From assembly GCA_050633365.1 (NCBI GenBank), contig JBOEGJ010000020.1:101784-165783 (forward strand): DNA of 64,000 bases, read 5' to 3'. Every line of letters begins with the position of its first letter. Position 1 is the first letter of the stretch. Shown here piece by piece: positions 35,162 through 44,000 of this stretch. The notes under the pieces are model-generated. The model was not told the DNA's origin, ran no database searches, and worked only from the letters and a program-made list of their open reading frames with translations. The DNA comes from Pseudomaricurvus sp050633365 (GTDB lineage Bacteria > Pseudomonadota > Gammaproteobacteria > Pseudomonadales > Cellvibrionaceae). The position numbers and the translations under genes are program-made.

Positions 35162-35967
35162 ACCGCTCGGCTTCGCTCACATTTGGCTAGGTACTTTTCG
35201 ATGGCGCGAGAGACGGCCACAAAACCAAAAGTGGCGGTGACCATGGTGGCAGCACCAAAGCCGCTGTTGCAATCGAGGCCGACGCTGTTGTCCATTCCTG
35301 TTCTCGCCTGACAGGTGCCGCCCTGTTGGTCGGGATAGGTCATCTGTTCGGTTGAATAGATCGCCTCGATGGAAAATACGCGTTTAGGGTTGCGGGAAAA
35401 ATTATGAATTCGACGCAAACAGTTGCGGGTTTTCGCCAGCAACGGATCGTTAACGGTGCGAATTAAATCGCCGTGAGTGATTTTTTGAGGATCAATTTTC
35501 CCACCCGCAGAGCCAACGGTGAGAATAATTTTTTTGCGGCGTTTACAGAAGTTGATCAGTGCGGCCTTTACATAAGCGGCGTCAATGGCATCGATAACGA
35601 AATCGACCCCCTCATGAATCAACTCTTCTAAATTGTCTGAATCTAAAAAATCGTCGACGGCGTGTACGGTCAGTTCGGGATTGATGTCTTTCAGCCGGGC
35701 CGTCATGACTTCAATCTTCTGCTGGCCAATGGTACTCGACATAGCATGCAACTGACGGTTGCTGTTGGTGATGCAGATATCATCCATATCAATCAGGGTG
35801 ATTTCACCAATCCCTGAGCGAACCAAGCCCTCAGCGACCCAAGTGCCGACACCGCCGATACCCACAACCACGGCGTGGGCGTTGTGCAGATGATTGAGCG
35901 CCGTTTCCCCATAAAGGCGGCCCAAGCCGCCGAAGCGTTGCCGATATTCTGTACTGAGTTGAGTCAT
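35158..35967 (-). CDS. tcdA: tRNA threonylcarbamoyladenosine dehydratase
   Basis: The 269-residue E1-like enzyme cyclises t6A37 to ct6A37 in tRNAs using ATP. The adenylation Gly-rich loop GIGGVGTWVAEGLVRSGIG, LIDMDDICITNSNRQ and the VTTGSAGGK-type segment (TVGSAGGKIDPQ) are visible. Cysteines in RNCLRR and GGTCQARTG follow the TcdA/CsdL pattern. It is convergent with the fused csdA; the two stop codons share two bases (CTAA, 35158-35161). Confidence 0.95.
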   Translation of the reverse strand: MTQLSTEYRQRFGGLGRLYGETALNHLHNAHAVVVGIGGVGTWVAEGLVRSGIGEITLIDMDDICITNSNRQLHAMSSTIGQQKIEVMTARLKDINPELTVHAVDDFLDSDNLEELIHEGVDFVIDAIDAAYVKAALINFCKRRKKIILTVGSAGGKIDPQKITHGDLIRTVNDPLLAKTRNCLRRIHNFSRNPKRVFSIEAIYSTEQMTYPDQQGGTCQARTGMDNSVGLDCNSGFGAATMVTATFGFVAVSRAIEKYLAKCERSRAV

Positions 35968-36291
35968 AGCTGTCGAGTGATCTTAAGAAACGGCGCGATT
36001 CTACCAAAGGACGCTTAAACCCCCAAGCCGAGAGAGGCCTATCGAGTTATTAACTCGATGAACCCTCAGTCATAAAAAGCGGCGTTTTATAAGCAGTTTG
36101 TTAGTGCTTTCCCTTGTTTTTGGGATCTCTGCCTATAGTATTACCAGTCAGGGATGAAAATTGGTTTCCAGGGTGGAAGCGCGTATGGCAGGTGACTGAA
36201 TTTTCGGTAGCGATGGCTTATATGCCCTACGAATATGGGGCTCATCGCGATCAACGCCTTAGCCGCTTTGTTTGGTTGTAATAGGTTACTC
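35968..36291. promoter_or_regulatory. Divergent promoter region with a 19-bp palindrome
   Basis: The 324-bp gap between tcdA and the desaturase holds a perfect palindrome, ATCGAGTTA-T-TAACTCGAT, at 36041-36059. Its length and symmetry suit a dimeric repressor operator. No resemblance to the FabR or DesT operators was seen. A downstream AT-rich inverted motif (ATAAAA..TTTTAT) lies near 36074-36092. Confidence 0.5.
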
Positions 36292-37536
36292 ATGAAAAAC
36301 GCACAACAGAATAATCCCGCCCCAATTTATGACCGTATCCGCGATCTTTTTCAGCACGGATTCACCATTGATTGGGTGACAGCTTCGTTTATTTCGATTT
36401 CTCACGTCGTTTGCTTAATCGCCACGCCTTTTGCGTATTTTTACGCCCCTGAGGGATTTTGGAAGATAATGCTCGGCTGGACCTTGCTTCATGCGCTCTT
36501 TGGTTGTCTCGCCACCACGGTCTACTCGCACCGTTTGATTTCCCACGGTGCGGCGAAGAGCATTAGCTGGCCAGTGCACATCGTGTTTGGCTTCATCGGC
36601 CAGGTGATGGCCATGCAAGGCAGCGTGCGCCGCTGGGCGGCGATGCATGTGATTCACCACGGTGTTGATCGCAGTGGCAAACACGAACTCGACCCTTACA
36701 GTGCGACTTGGTTTAAGAGTGGATGGCGCAACTTTCTCTGGTCACACATGCTGACTTATTTTTTCAGTCATCCAGATACCACCGCCACTGAAAAAGCTTA
36801 TCAAGCAAAGAACTCTACCCCGTTGATTTGGCAAGATAAGCTGTATTTACCACTATTGATACTGTTGAATTTTCTACTGCCTCTGGCCTTGGGCGCACTC
36901 ATTACCGAATCCATTGTCGGTGGTCTGTGCTTGATGGTTGCTTCTATCGGCGGCTTTATTCTCGCCCAGCACAATACTTGGACCGTCAACAGTGTGACCC
37001 ACATGTGGGGTTTTACCAAGGGCGCTTTTAGCTCCGCCAAGAACAACTATGTATGGATGGGCCCTCTCGGTGAAGGTAATCACCACGCCGATCATCACGA
37101 TTATGCCCGCGACTATCGCAATGGTTTTGGTTGGAGTGGATGGCTTTTAGATCCTAGTCGATACGTGATTTTATTGCTCAATGCATTGGGATTAGTGAAG
37201 GGGCTGCAGCGCGCTAGCAAGCGTCAAGAAGCAGAGATCATTGCCCGGCGAGAGCTCTTAAATGCACAGGTGAAAATTCAACCGTCACGATTTGAAAGCT
37301 GGGAGGCGAAACTCGAGACGCTTAAGGCTGATTGGTTAGAGGCGACTCAGCGCTGGGAATCTTTTAAAAAACAAAAGATACAGCTAAAAGCCATGTCGCT
37401 GCCGAAGTTTGAATTACAGAATAAACTGGACGCTTTGAAAGCCGAGATGGAAGTGGCTCGACGGGCCATGAGAGCGCGCAAACAAGAGTTCTTTGACGCA
37501 ATCTATGAAATGCGAACAATTCCAGTCGCGGCTTAG
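36292..37536 (+). CDS. Acyl-lipid/acyl-CoA fatty acid desaturase with C-terminal coiled coil
   Basis: The 414-residue membrane di-iron desaturase has histidine boxes HRLISH, HVIHHGVDRSGKH and EGNHHADHHDY, and about four membrane helices. This fits the delta-9 acyl-CoA desaturase group that adjusts membrane unsaturation. The last ~105 residues (about 310-414) form a charged helical extension rich in Lys, Glu and Gln that looks like a coiled coil and is not part of the catalytic fold. ATG 36292 (MKNAQQN) is preferred over the in-frame codon at 36235. A palindromic operator candidate lies upstream. Confidence 0.9.
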   Translation: MKNAQQNNPAPIYDRIRDLFQHGFTIDWVTASFISISHVVCLIATPFAYFYAPEGFWKIMLGWTLLHALFGCLATTVYSHRLISHGAAKSISWPVHIVFGFIGQVMAMQGSVRRWAAMHVIHHGVDRSGKHELDPYSATWFKSGWRNFLWSHMLTYFFSHPDTTATEKAYQAKNSTPLIWQDKLYLPLLILLNFLLPLALGALITESIVGGLCLMVASIGGFILAQHNTWTVNSVTHMWGFTKGAFSSAKNNYVWMGPLGEGNHHADHHDYARDYRNGFGWSGWLLDPSRYVILLLNALGLVKGLQRASKRQEAEIIARRELLNAQVKIQPSRFESWEAKLETLKADWLEATQRWESFKKQKIQLKAMSLPKFELQNKLDALKAEMEVARRAMRARKQEFFDAIYEMRTIPVAA

Positions 37537-37604
37537 TTCATTCGTTGAAGCTAGCTCGATCAAGTGGATGAATGTAGATATTTAGATAATGTCTATTTGT
37601 ACAA

Positions 37605-37634
37605 ACAAAAAAGGCGGCCTCGGTCGCCTTTTTT
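37605..37634. terminator. Strong bidirectional terminator
   Basis: AAAAAAGGCG and CGCCTTTTTT flank a short GC loop, giving a stem with A and T runs on both sides. It serves the desaturase gene on the plus strand and the diguanylate cyclase gene on the minus strand. Confidence 0.9.
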
Positions 37635-37705
37635 GTTGTTGCCATTATGGAAGTGGATTGCCCTGAGTCGAACGATGGTATCAATTAGCGCTCTAGCGTT
37701 AGCTA

Positions 37706-39619
37706 TCATGGTGACGTGGCCGTTTCTCGTACGTCTAATTCCCAATAACAGTGAAAGCCGTTTCGCCCTTGGTCTTTTGCCGTGTAAAGCGCTTGATCGG
37801 CTTGTCGAATAAGTTCTAGCAGTGGTTGCTGCTGAAAAAAGGCGATACCGATACTGGCCGTCACCTGTATTTCTTTGGCTCCTTGATGGGTTTTGGTTTG
37901 GCGTATCACCGAGAGTAATCGCTTGGCGAGATTTTTTACTTGAGACTTGTCGGTATCCGGCAGTAGTAAGCAAAACTCTTCGCCGCCTAAGCGTGCAACA
38001 AAATCGTTTTGTCGCATGGTACTTCTCAACGCATCGGCGGTGTTCACCAGTACCGAATCTCCGATGTCATGGCCATATTGATCGTTAACCTTTTTGAAAA
38101 AATCCAAATCAATAACCATTACTGCGAGCGATTTTTCCGGGGAATCGCCACCTTCATCGCTGTCCATTGCATTGTTGTAATAACGCATGCAGCGGTCATC
38201 AAAGGCTCGGCGATTTGGCAATGCGGTCAAGGGATCGATATGCGCCATTTGGTTGAGTGTTTTATTTTCATCAGTGAGTTGATCGATTTTTATCAGCGAT
38301 TGACGATACTGATTTATGACTTTGTAGGTCTCGATGGCTAAAAAGGCCAACCAGCCAATGCCAAAGGCAAGATAGGGAGATACCACGCCATAGGCTTGGA
38401 AATGTAGGGTTTCAATGGCAAACCCCAGAATCACTAATGCACTTGAAATGACAGAAGGCAGCATCTCTCGATTGCCTTTTATCAATACATTAATCATCTT
38501 CAGTACCATGATGGTAGTGAGCAATGCGATCAGCGGGCGATGAATATTGCCGTAGCTCTGTAGTGTTGGAATATCTCCAAAGACTAACAGGCTCGCAGCG
38601 ATGGAAGAGGTGGCGCAGATGCACAGAAGTAAGGGTAAACCGATAACTGAGCGGTAATTGGTAAAGAAGTAGAGCGCCGCGATAATGGGGCCCAAGAGAA
38701 AGATAATCCAGCCGATTGTGGTGTTTTGAGAGATGGTGATGTTGGGTATGAAATCGTAAATGGCATCGGAGTCAGATACGAATATTCGTGTTGCAATGAT
38801 GGCTGCCAGGGTGCCCAAGAGTAAAAAGGCGGTATTGCCAGGGCGCGCTGTCCAGAGCGCCAGATTGGCAATTGCAAAGGCAAGAATCACGGCAGAAATC
38901 GCCGTAGCGAGGGTCTTTTGTCGCTGAAAGTCTCTGAGCAGTGTGTCGGTGGGGCCAATGAGAGGGGCGCGCTCTATGCCTCCGTTGGTGCTGAAGTTGC
39001 TGTTGATCGATATCTCCACCAGCAGCGACTGTACATCTGCTGGAAGGCTGATCAGTGGGTGTCGGAAGTGGGCTTCAGCGGCCTTGTCCGAGGGGGGCAC
39101 CAGTTGATGATGCCAGCGATCGTGATAATAAAAGCTGACACTCTGTGCGGCACTCGCCCAAGGAAGGTGAAAGCTGAGCGGCTCGAGCCGATCCGCGGGA
39201 AGTTTCAATTTTAATTGATAGGTCGCCATGGCAAGGCCTGAGAAAGGCGGCGTCCGATTGATTTTTCGCCAGAGTGAAGGCACCGTAATCGGCCCAGTGT
39301 AGTGCAGCTTTCCATCGTTAGACTGATAGTCGATTTGCCAGATACCGATGAGTGAGATCACTTTCGAGGGGTCTTGTTGCGATAGATCTAGAACATTGAC
39401 CTCATTGTTGGACGGGGTTAATACCGCGGAGGCGTTGGCTAGGCTAGGCACCAGCCATAGCGATCCTAACCATAGCGACCCCAGCCATAGCGACCCCAAT
39501 AACCGCAGCCAGCGCGAAAAGTTAACAGCAACAGCGCTTAAGCCCTTGGCGGTTGTTGAATACTTGGAGGATGATCGATTGCCGACATTCTCGGCGATGT
39601 TGAGCGTGTTAATGTGCAA
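37706..39619 (-). CDS. 7TM diguanylate cyclase (GGDEF)
   Basis: The 637-residue protein has an N-terminal signal/anchor and a periplasmic beta-rich domain (about 66-235) like 7TMR-DISMED or galactose-binding-like domains. Seven membrane helices follow (about 240-435), then a short coiled coil and a GGDEF domain (about 460-630). The active signature is RLGGEEF, so diguanylate cyclase activity is likely. The I-site RxxD is not clear. The signal region contains three copies of GSLWL encoded by 15-bp repeats. The start at 39619 is uncertain. Confidence 0.88.
   Translation of the reverse strand: MHINTLNIAENVGNRSSSKYSTTAKGLSAVAVNFSRWLRLLGSLWLGSLWLGSLWLVPSLANASAVLTPSNNEVNVLDLSQQDPSKVISLIGIWQIDYQSNDGKLHYTGPITVPSLWRKINRTPPFSGLAMATYQLKLKLPADRLEPLSFHLPWASAAQSVSFYYHDRWHHQLVPPSDKAAEAHFRHPLISLPADVQSLLVEISINSNFSTNGGIERAPLIGPTDTLLRDFQRQKTLATAISAVILAFAIANLALWTARPGNTAFLLLGTLAAIIATRIFVSDSDAIYDFIPNITISQNTTIGWIIFLLGPIIAALYFFTNYRSVIGLPLLLCICATSSIAASLLVFGDIPTLQSYGNIHRPLIALLTTIMVLKMINVLIKGNREMLPSVISSALVILGFAIETLHFQAYGVVSPYLAFGIGWLAFLAIETYKVINQYRQSLIKIDQLTDENKTLNQMAHIDPLTALPNRRAFDDRCMRYYNNAMDSDEGGDSPEKSLAVMVIDLDFFKKVNDQYGHDIGDSVLVNTADALRSTMRQNDFVARLGGEEFCLLLPDTDKSQVKNLAKRLLSVIRQTKTHQGAKEIQVTASIGIAFFQQQPLLELIRQADQALYTAKDQGRNGFHCYWELDVRETATSP
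39454..39498. repeat. Three in-frame 15-bp repeats in the signal sequence of the cyclase
   Basis: Units at 39454-39468, 39469-39483 and 39484-39498 differ by a few bases only. On the minus strand they encode GSLWL three times in the hydrophobic core of the leader. Copy-number change would alter the length of the hydrophobic core in steps of five residues without changing frame. Confidence 0.85.
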
Positions 39620-39800
39620 TTTACCCTATCGCTCTTTGGTGGCGATGTTTAAGCCGCGGCTTGAAGCTGGCATCGTCTCTCAGATCCAGATCCATGTCTC
39701 AGAATGTTCAATCATGGTTGAAGGGAGCTATGTAAGAGGGCGGCCGCTATTGGCGTCGCCCCACTAGAGCTACTCGGATTCGCTAATGCGGTTGAGAAGA

Positions 39801-40031
39801 TTAGTGCTCGACGATGTGAACTTCCTCAAAGCCGATGTTCTTGGCGACAGCGGAGGCCTCGTCAAGATTGGAGAAGTGTAGCGCTTTACCTGAGGTGCTG
39901 GTGAGGGGCAGGGTGTGACCCCAAAGGTCATGACAGTCGAGGTGCCAGCGGCCATCTGAGTTGTCGGCAACGGCAACGACGTCGCTGAGTCGGCCTATGT
40001 CATAGAGCGTTTTCATGTGGGGCATGTCCAT
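39801..40031 (-). CDS. Small conserved-looking hypothetical protein
   Basis: The 76-residue protein (MDMPHMKTLYDIGRLSDVV...) has a well-formed ribosome site, AGGAG seven bases before ATG 40031, and a sequence rich in hydrophobic strands (VVAVADNSDGRWHLDCHDLWG, then ASAVAKNIGFEEVHI). No signal or membrane segment. I do not recognise the family. It lies alone between the cyclase and glutaredoxin genes. Confidence 0.6.
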   Translation of the reverse strand: MDMPHMKTLYDIGRLSDVVAVADNSDGRWHLDCHDLWGHTLPLTSTSGKALHFSNLDEASAVAKNIGFEEVHIVEH

Positions 40032-40165
40032 AATCAATCTCCTAAGGTCAATGACCGTTTTAGTATAGGAGGAGATCGGATCAATCGCAGCTATGAAAAC
40101 CGTCTAGAAGTGAGGTAATCGCTTACTATTTGAAATAAGGGGCGCCTGCCCCTATGTCTAGCGGG

Positions 40166-40537
40166 TCACGCAAACCGCTGTTCGAGATAACTGATAATGT
40201 CGCCAGATTCGTACATCCAGCGCACCTTGCCAGCTTCCTCGATTCTGAGGCAGGGGGCTTTAATCGCACCCCCCTCAGTCGCCAGCTCTTCTCGATAGGG
40301 GCTGTTCTGGGCTAGGCTGCGAGTCTCAATCGGTAGATTGAGTCTGTGCATGGCGCGGCGGGTTTTGACACAGAATGGGCAGGCGTAGAGCTGGTACAGC
40401 GACAGGCCCTGCAGCGCTTCTTCCACTTGGCTCTGTTGCTCCGCTGGGCGCTTGAGTTTTGCGGGGCGAGTGACCCAGTCGATGAGTACGATGAGGCGAC
40501 CTAGTCCCTCGCGCAAGAGTTTTAACAGCAATTTCAT
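40166..40537 (-). CDS. Glutaredoxin-like protein with N-terminal hydrophobic helix
   Basis: The 123-residue protein has an amphipathic or weak membrane helix at 1-24, then a thioredoxin-fold domain (about 47-122) with a CPFC active site (YACPFCVKTRRAMHRL). A cis-proline strand follows (IKAPCLRIEE), and GDIISYLEQRF resembles the N-terminal half of a GST. It probably reduces disulfides or glutathionylated proteins at the membrane face. It is transcribed alone. Confidence 0.85.
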   Translation of the reverse strand: MKLLLKLLREGLGRLIVLIDWVTRPAKLKRPAEQQSQVEEALQGLSLYQLYACPFCVKTRRAMHRLNLPIETRSLAQNSPYREELATEGGAIKAPCLRIEEAGKVRWMYESGDIISYLEQRFA

Positions 40538-40691
40538 GAACGTCTCGGGTGTGGATGTTTAGCAATGATGGAGTTGTGGAGGATTACTCTGCAAACACAA
40601 TTGCTCTAGAATCCTCACGCCGCGGCATTATAATCAACCGCGGGCTCAAACACTATTACCACTGCTCGAAATTCACTCATGAGGTAGAACA

Positions 40692-40970
40692 ATGCCAGTC
40701 GCTTGCGCGAGACATATCTTGGTCAAAACCAAATCTGAGGCTGAAAAGCTCAAACAGCAATTGGCCAAAGGCGCTGATTTTGGAACATTAGCGAAGAAGC
40801 ACTCGAGCTGTAATTCCGCCAAACAAGGGGGGAGCCTGGGTGAGTTCCGCCCCGGTGAGATGGTGAAAGCATTTGATAATGTGGTGTTCAAAAAGCCGCT
40901 GTTGACTGTCCACGGCCCGATTAAGACGCAATTTGGCTTTCATTTGATTGAAACGATCTATCGAGACTGA
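40692..40970 (+). CDS. ppiC: Parvulin-type peptidyl-prolyl isomerase
   Basis: This 92-residue stand-alone parvulin domain has CARHILVKTKSEAEKL, GADFGTLAKKHSSC, GGSLGEFRPGEMV and the closing TQFGFHLIE. It catalyses cis-trans isomerisation of X-Pro bonds in the cytoplasm. The length and sequence fit E. coli PpiC. No signal sequence. It is followed by a seven-base tandem repeat. Confidence 0.93.
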   Translation: MPVACARHILVKTKSEAEKLKQQLAKGADFGTLAKKHSSCNSAKQGGSLGEFRPGEMVKAFDNVVFKKPLLTVHGPIKTQFGFHLIETIYRD

Positions 40971-40976
40971 GAGGCT

Positions 40977-41015
40977 CTAGTTTCTAGTTTCTAGTTTCTA
41001 GTTTCTAGTTTCTAG
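40977..41015. repeat. 7-bp tandem repeat, five copies plus four bases
   Basis: The unit CTAGTTT is repeated exactly five times starting at 40977, then CTAG. It lies 7 bp after the ppiC stop codon. CTAG is rare in many gammaproteobacterial genomes, so six CTAG sites in 39 bp stand out. Confidence 0.95.
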
Positions 41016-41046
41016 GGTCTTGGCTAGAGTAGCCACTCAGTCTGTC

Positions 41047-41070
41047 GTGAAGCCCCAACTGGGGCTTCAC
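41047..41070. terminator. Perfect 10-bp hairpin after the large GMC fusion gene
   Basis: GTGAAGCCCC and GGGGCTTCAC flank an AACT loop, between the convergent ppiC and GMC-fusion genes. No T run follows on either strand. Confidence 0.6.
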
Positions 41071-41077
41071 CTGTGGA

Positions 41078-44000
41078 TTATGCCTCCGTCGGCAGCTTGT
41101 TCGTTCCCTCCATTTGCCGAGTGTGAGTCAACTGTGTTTCGTCACCTTGCTCGCGATTAAAGCTACAGCTCATCACCCAGTTTGAGTCCTGTTGATAACA
41201 GCTAATTAGCGCAAAGCCATCGCCGGGGAAGAACTCAGCCGAAACATTGCATTGGACTTGAGCGTCGCTACTGAAAGTCTCACGTTGCGCAAAGAGCTCG
41301 GGTTTTGAATTGACAAAAGACAGGGGCGAATAAAGCCCTGAGCTGTGGATGGAGGTCACTCGAGTCTGGGTATTCTTGCCAGAGTGAGTTAAATGGATAT
41401 CCACAAGGCTCGACAAGTGCTCATCTCCCGACAAAAATACCAAATTCTTGATATCGTGTTCTGCGATAAAATTTAAAACTTCAAACAGGGTTTTGGGGTA
41501 GCCGTCCCAGGCATCGGAAAGGATCGCCGACTGCGGTGATTGTGCTGAATGAAGTCGTCTGGGCAACAGCATTGAAGGCGACACAATGAATCTAGGTCGA
41601 TCATCGCTTGGCCTTTCAAGTAACCATAGTTTAAAGGCGTCTAACTGCGGTTTCGATAACAGTTCAGCCTGTGCCAAGGGCAGGATACCGGCATTTGAGT
41701 CGGTGTGATTGACGCTGCGCCCATGGCGCTCAGAGCGACTGTCGAGCATAAAAAAGTCGAAGCCATTTTGCTCAAAGCGATACCACAGGGGGTGCTGGAG
41801 CAGATCTACCTTGTCAGGTGTTTGGTGCAGGTTGCGTTGGAAATTCCAATAGGCTTGTTTGCCGTCTCGGCCGTAACTGGCTTTGCCAACCGTTGATTCC
41901 GCGCTGTCCCAATCATTTAGCAGTTCGTGATCGTCGAGCATCATAAAGCTGGGTAGGCGTCGCAATACCGATTTCACCGAGCGCTGTTGTAACCATAAAT
42001 GATAGGCATCAACAAATCGATCAAAGCGTTCAGTGGGATCCATCATGCCTGCAGAAGGATCCGTGTAGACTTGATCCCCCATCAATATTGCAAATTGAGG
42101 TGTCAATGCCGCGGGTGAGGTGCGGATCTGTTGGTCTAGGTGATCGGACAGTCGTTGATAGGAGCCGTAGGCTAAGCGTTTATCAAACATATTGGGTGGA
42201 TACTGACAGGCGGCCACCACAAACTGAGTGTTCTGCGGAGGTTCAAATGGGTATTCAATCAGTGCTGGTTCGAGCTCTGTCATTGAGCCTTGCAAGGTCT
42301 TGGCAAGTTGCTCTCGAAAGTGCTTCCCTAAGAGATGGGTGCTCAAATAATCCACCAGTGATTGATGCTGAGCGTCATGGGCGACAGGAGGTAGTTCGAG
42401 TAAGTCCCATAGATTGTCCGGCAGTACTCGACGATGCTGTAAATCTTCGAGTCGCAAATCTTGGTCGTCCAGAACCAGAGCTAAAATTCCGTCGGCTTGT
42501 TTGAATGTGTCGTTTATTAAACACTCGGATTTGAGCCAATTGTCTTTTTTGGGTTGTGCGAACTTGAGGCACACGTTTTGTTGCAGTTGTGTTTTGGTAA
42601 TCTCCAAATTGTCGCCGCTGGCTAAGCGTAAACCGTCATCAACTCGATTGACCGCGATGAAGAGCACAAATTCTGGTTTATGCATCTGGCTGTCAAAACC
42701 AAGGCTAATCGGCAAGGTTGTGCGGCCGCTCTTTTGTTGCAATGAGCCGATAACCGGGCCCGAGAAAGGCATCGCTAAGGTGAAGTGATGGACGCTGTTT
42801 TGGCTGTTGGAAGTTTCATTGTTGGGCTCCAACAAAAAGCGATTAATGACATCGAAATTCTGTTGAACATTTTTTCCAATCAGAGAGTCTTGGTGTCCAA
42901 AACCTTTAAAAACCTCGGTGCGGTAATCTCGACCGGCGGTCTTCATAGTTTCTTCCATTCTGCCAAGGGTCGAGATATCCGATAGACCGTTCTGGTCACC
43001 GTGCACACTCAAGGTCGGAAAGTTCCAATATTTTTTCAGACGCTCATTGGTGACGAATTCATTTTCTCCGTGTTTGTTGACCACTCGTTCGTGCATGGCG
43101 AAACGGATGACCTGCGATAAGGTCTCCATGTTAAGAGGTCCAAAGATGTCGTCGATTTTATTCAGGGTTTGCTTGGACAAATTGGCCAGGCTGAATGTGC
43201 GCCCGTAGAGAGCGTCCATTCTATGACGAGTGCCGACGTAGGCAGTTTTGGCCCAGGGGGTGGAGGGGTTTTCTTGCTGAAATTCACCGTCGGGATAAGG
43301 CAGTGCAGAGAGCAGTCTGTCAAGCAGTTCCTCAGCCGCCGACGGCGCATCGGAGCGCTTAAATTGATAAAAGACAAAGGGCATCATTTGGCGAATGTAG
43401 CTCAAACTGTAGGCCCGAAAAATATTCTCGGGGCTGAAAACCACGCGTGGTCCAACTTGCGAAAGTACCGTTTTGTTGATTCTTTTTGGCAGCAGAGTGC
43501 GCTCTTGGAAGTAGGGCGCGGTGTTTTCAGGGGGCGCTAATATCGCCATGCTCAACATGGCCGATCCCATGCAGTGCGCAACAATATCGACTTTCTCTTT
43601 ACCGGTCGTTCGGCAAATATGATCGACGGCGACGGGGATATCAGCAAAGGCGACGTCTTCAAAGCTCCATGGCAGCATAGCCGTTGGCATACCGCTGCTG
43701 GTACGCATGTCCAACACCCAGACCTCTCGCCCTTGTTTCCAAAAATAGCGGGCCATGTTGGGATTGATTGAGCCATGGGTAAAAGTATTACCGCTGGCGC
43801 TGTAGCCGTGAATCATCACTATGGGGGGCAGCGGACTATTGCCTTGCGCGTATCGAGTCAGTCGAATATTAACGGGCAGATCCACTGCCAGACCAATACC
43901 TGTTTGATCGACACAGAGTTCGGTGATTTCGGGCGCAGGAACACCGACAATGCGACCCGGCAAACGCTCCGGTTGCCCGCTCAATTGATCGTCGGGTTTA

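Noticed and set aside
40977..41015. A CRISPR array
   Set aside because: Repeats are 7 bp, directly adjacent and without spacers; no cas genes are present.
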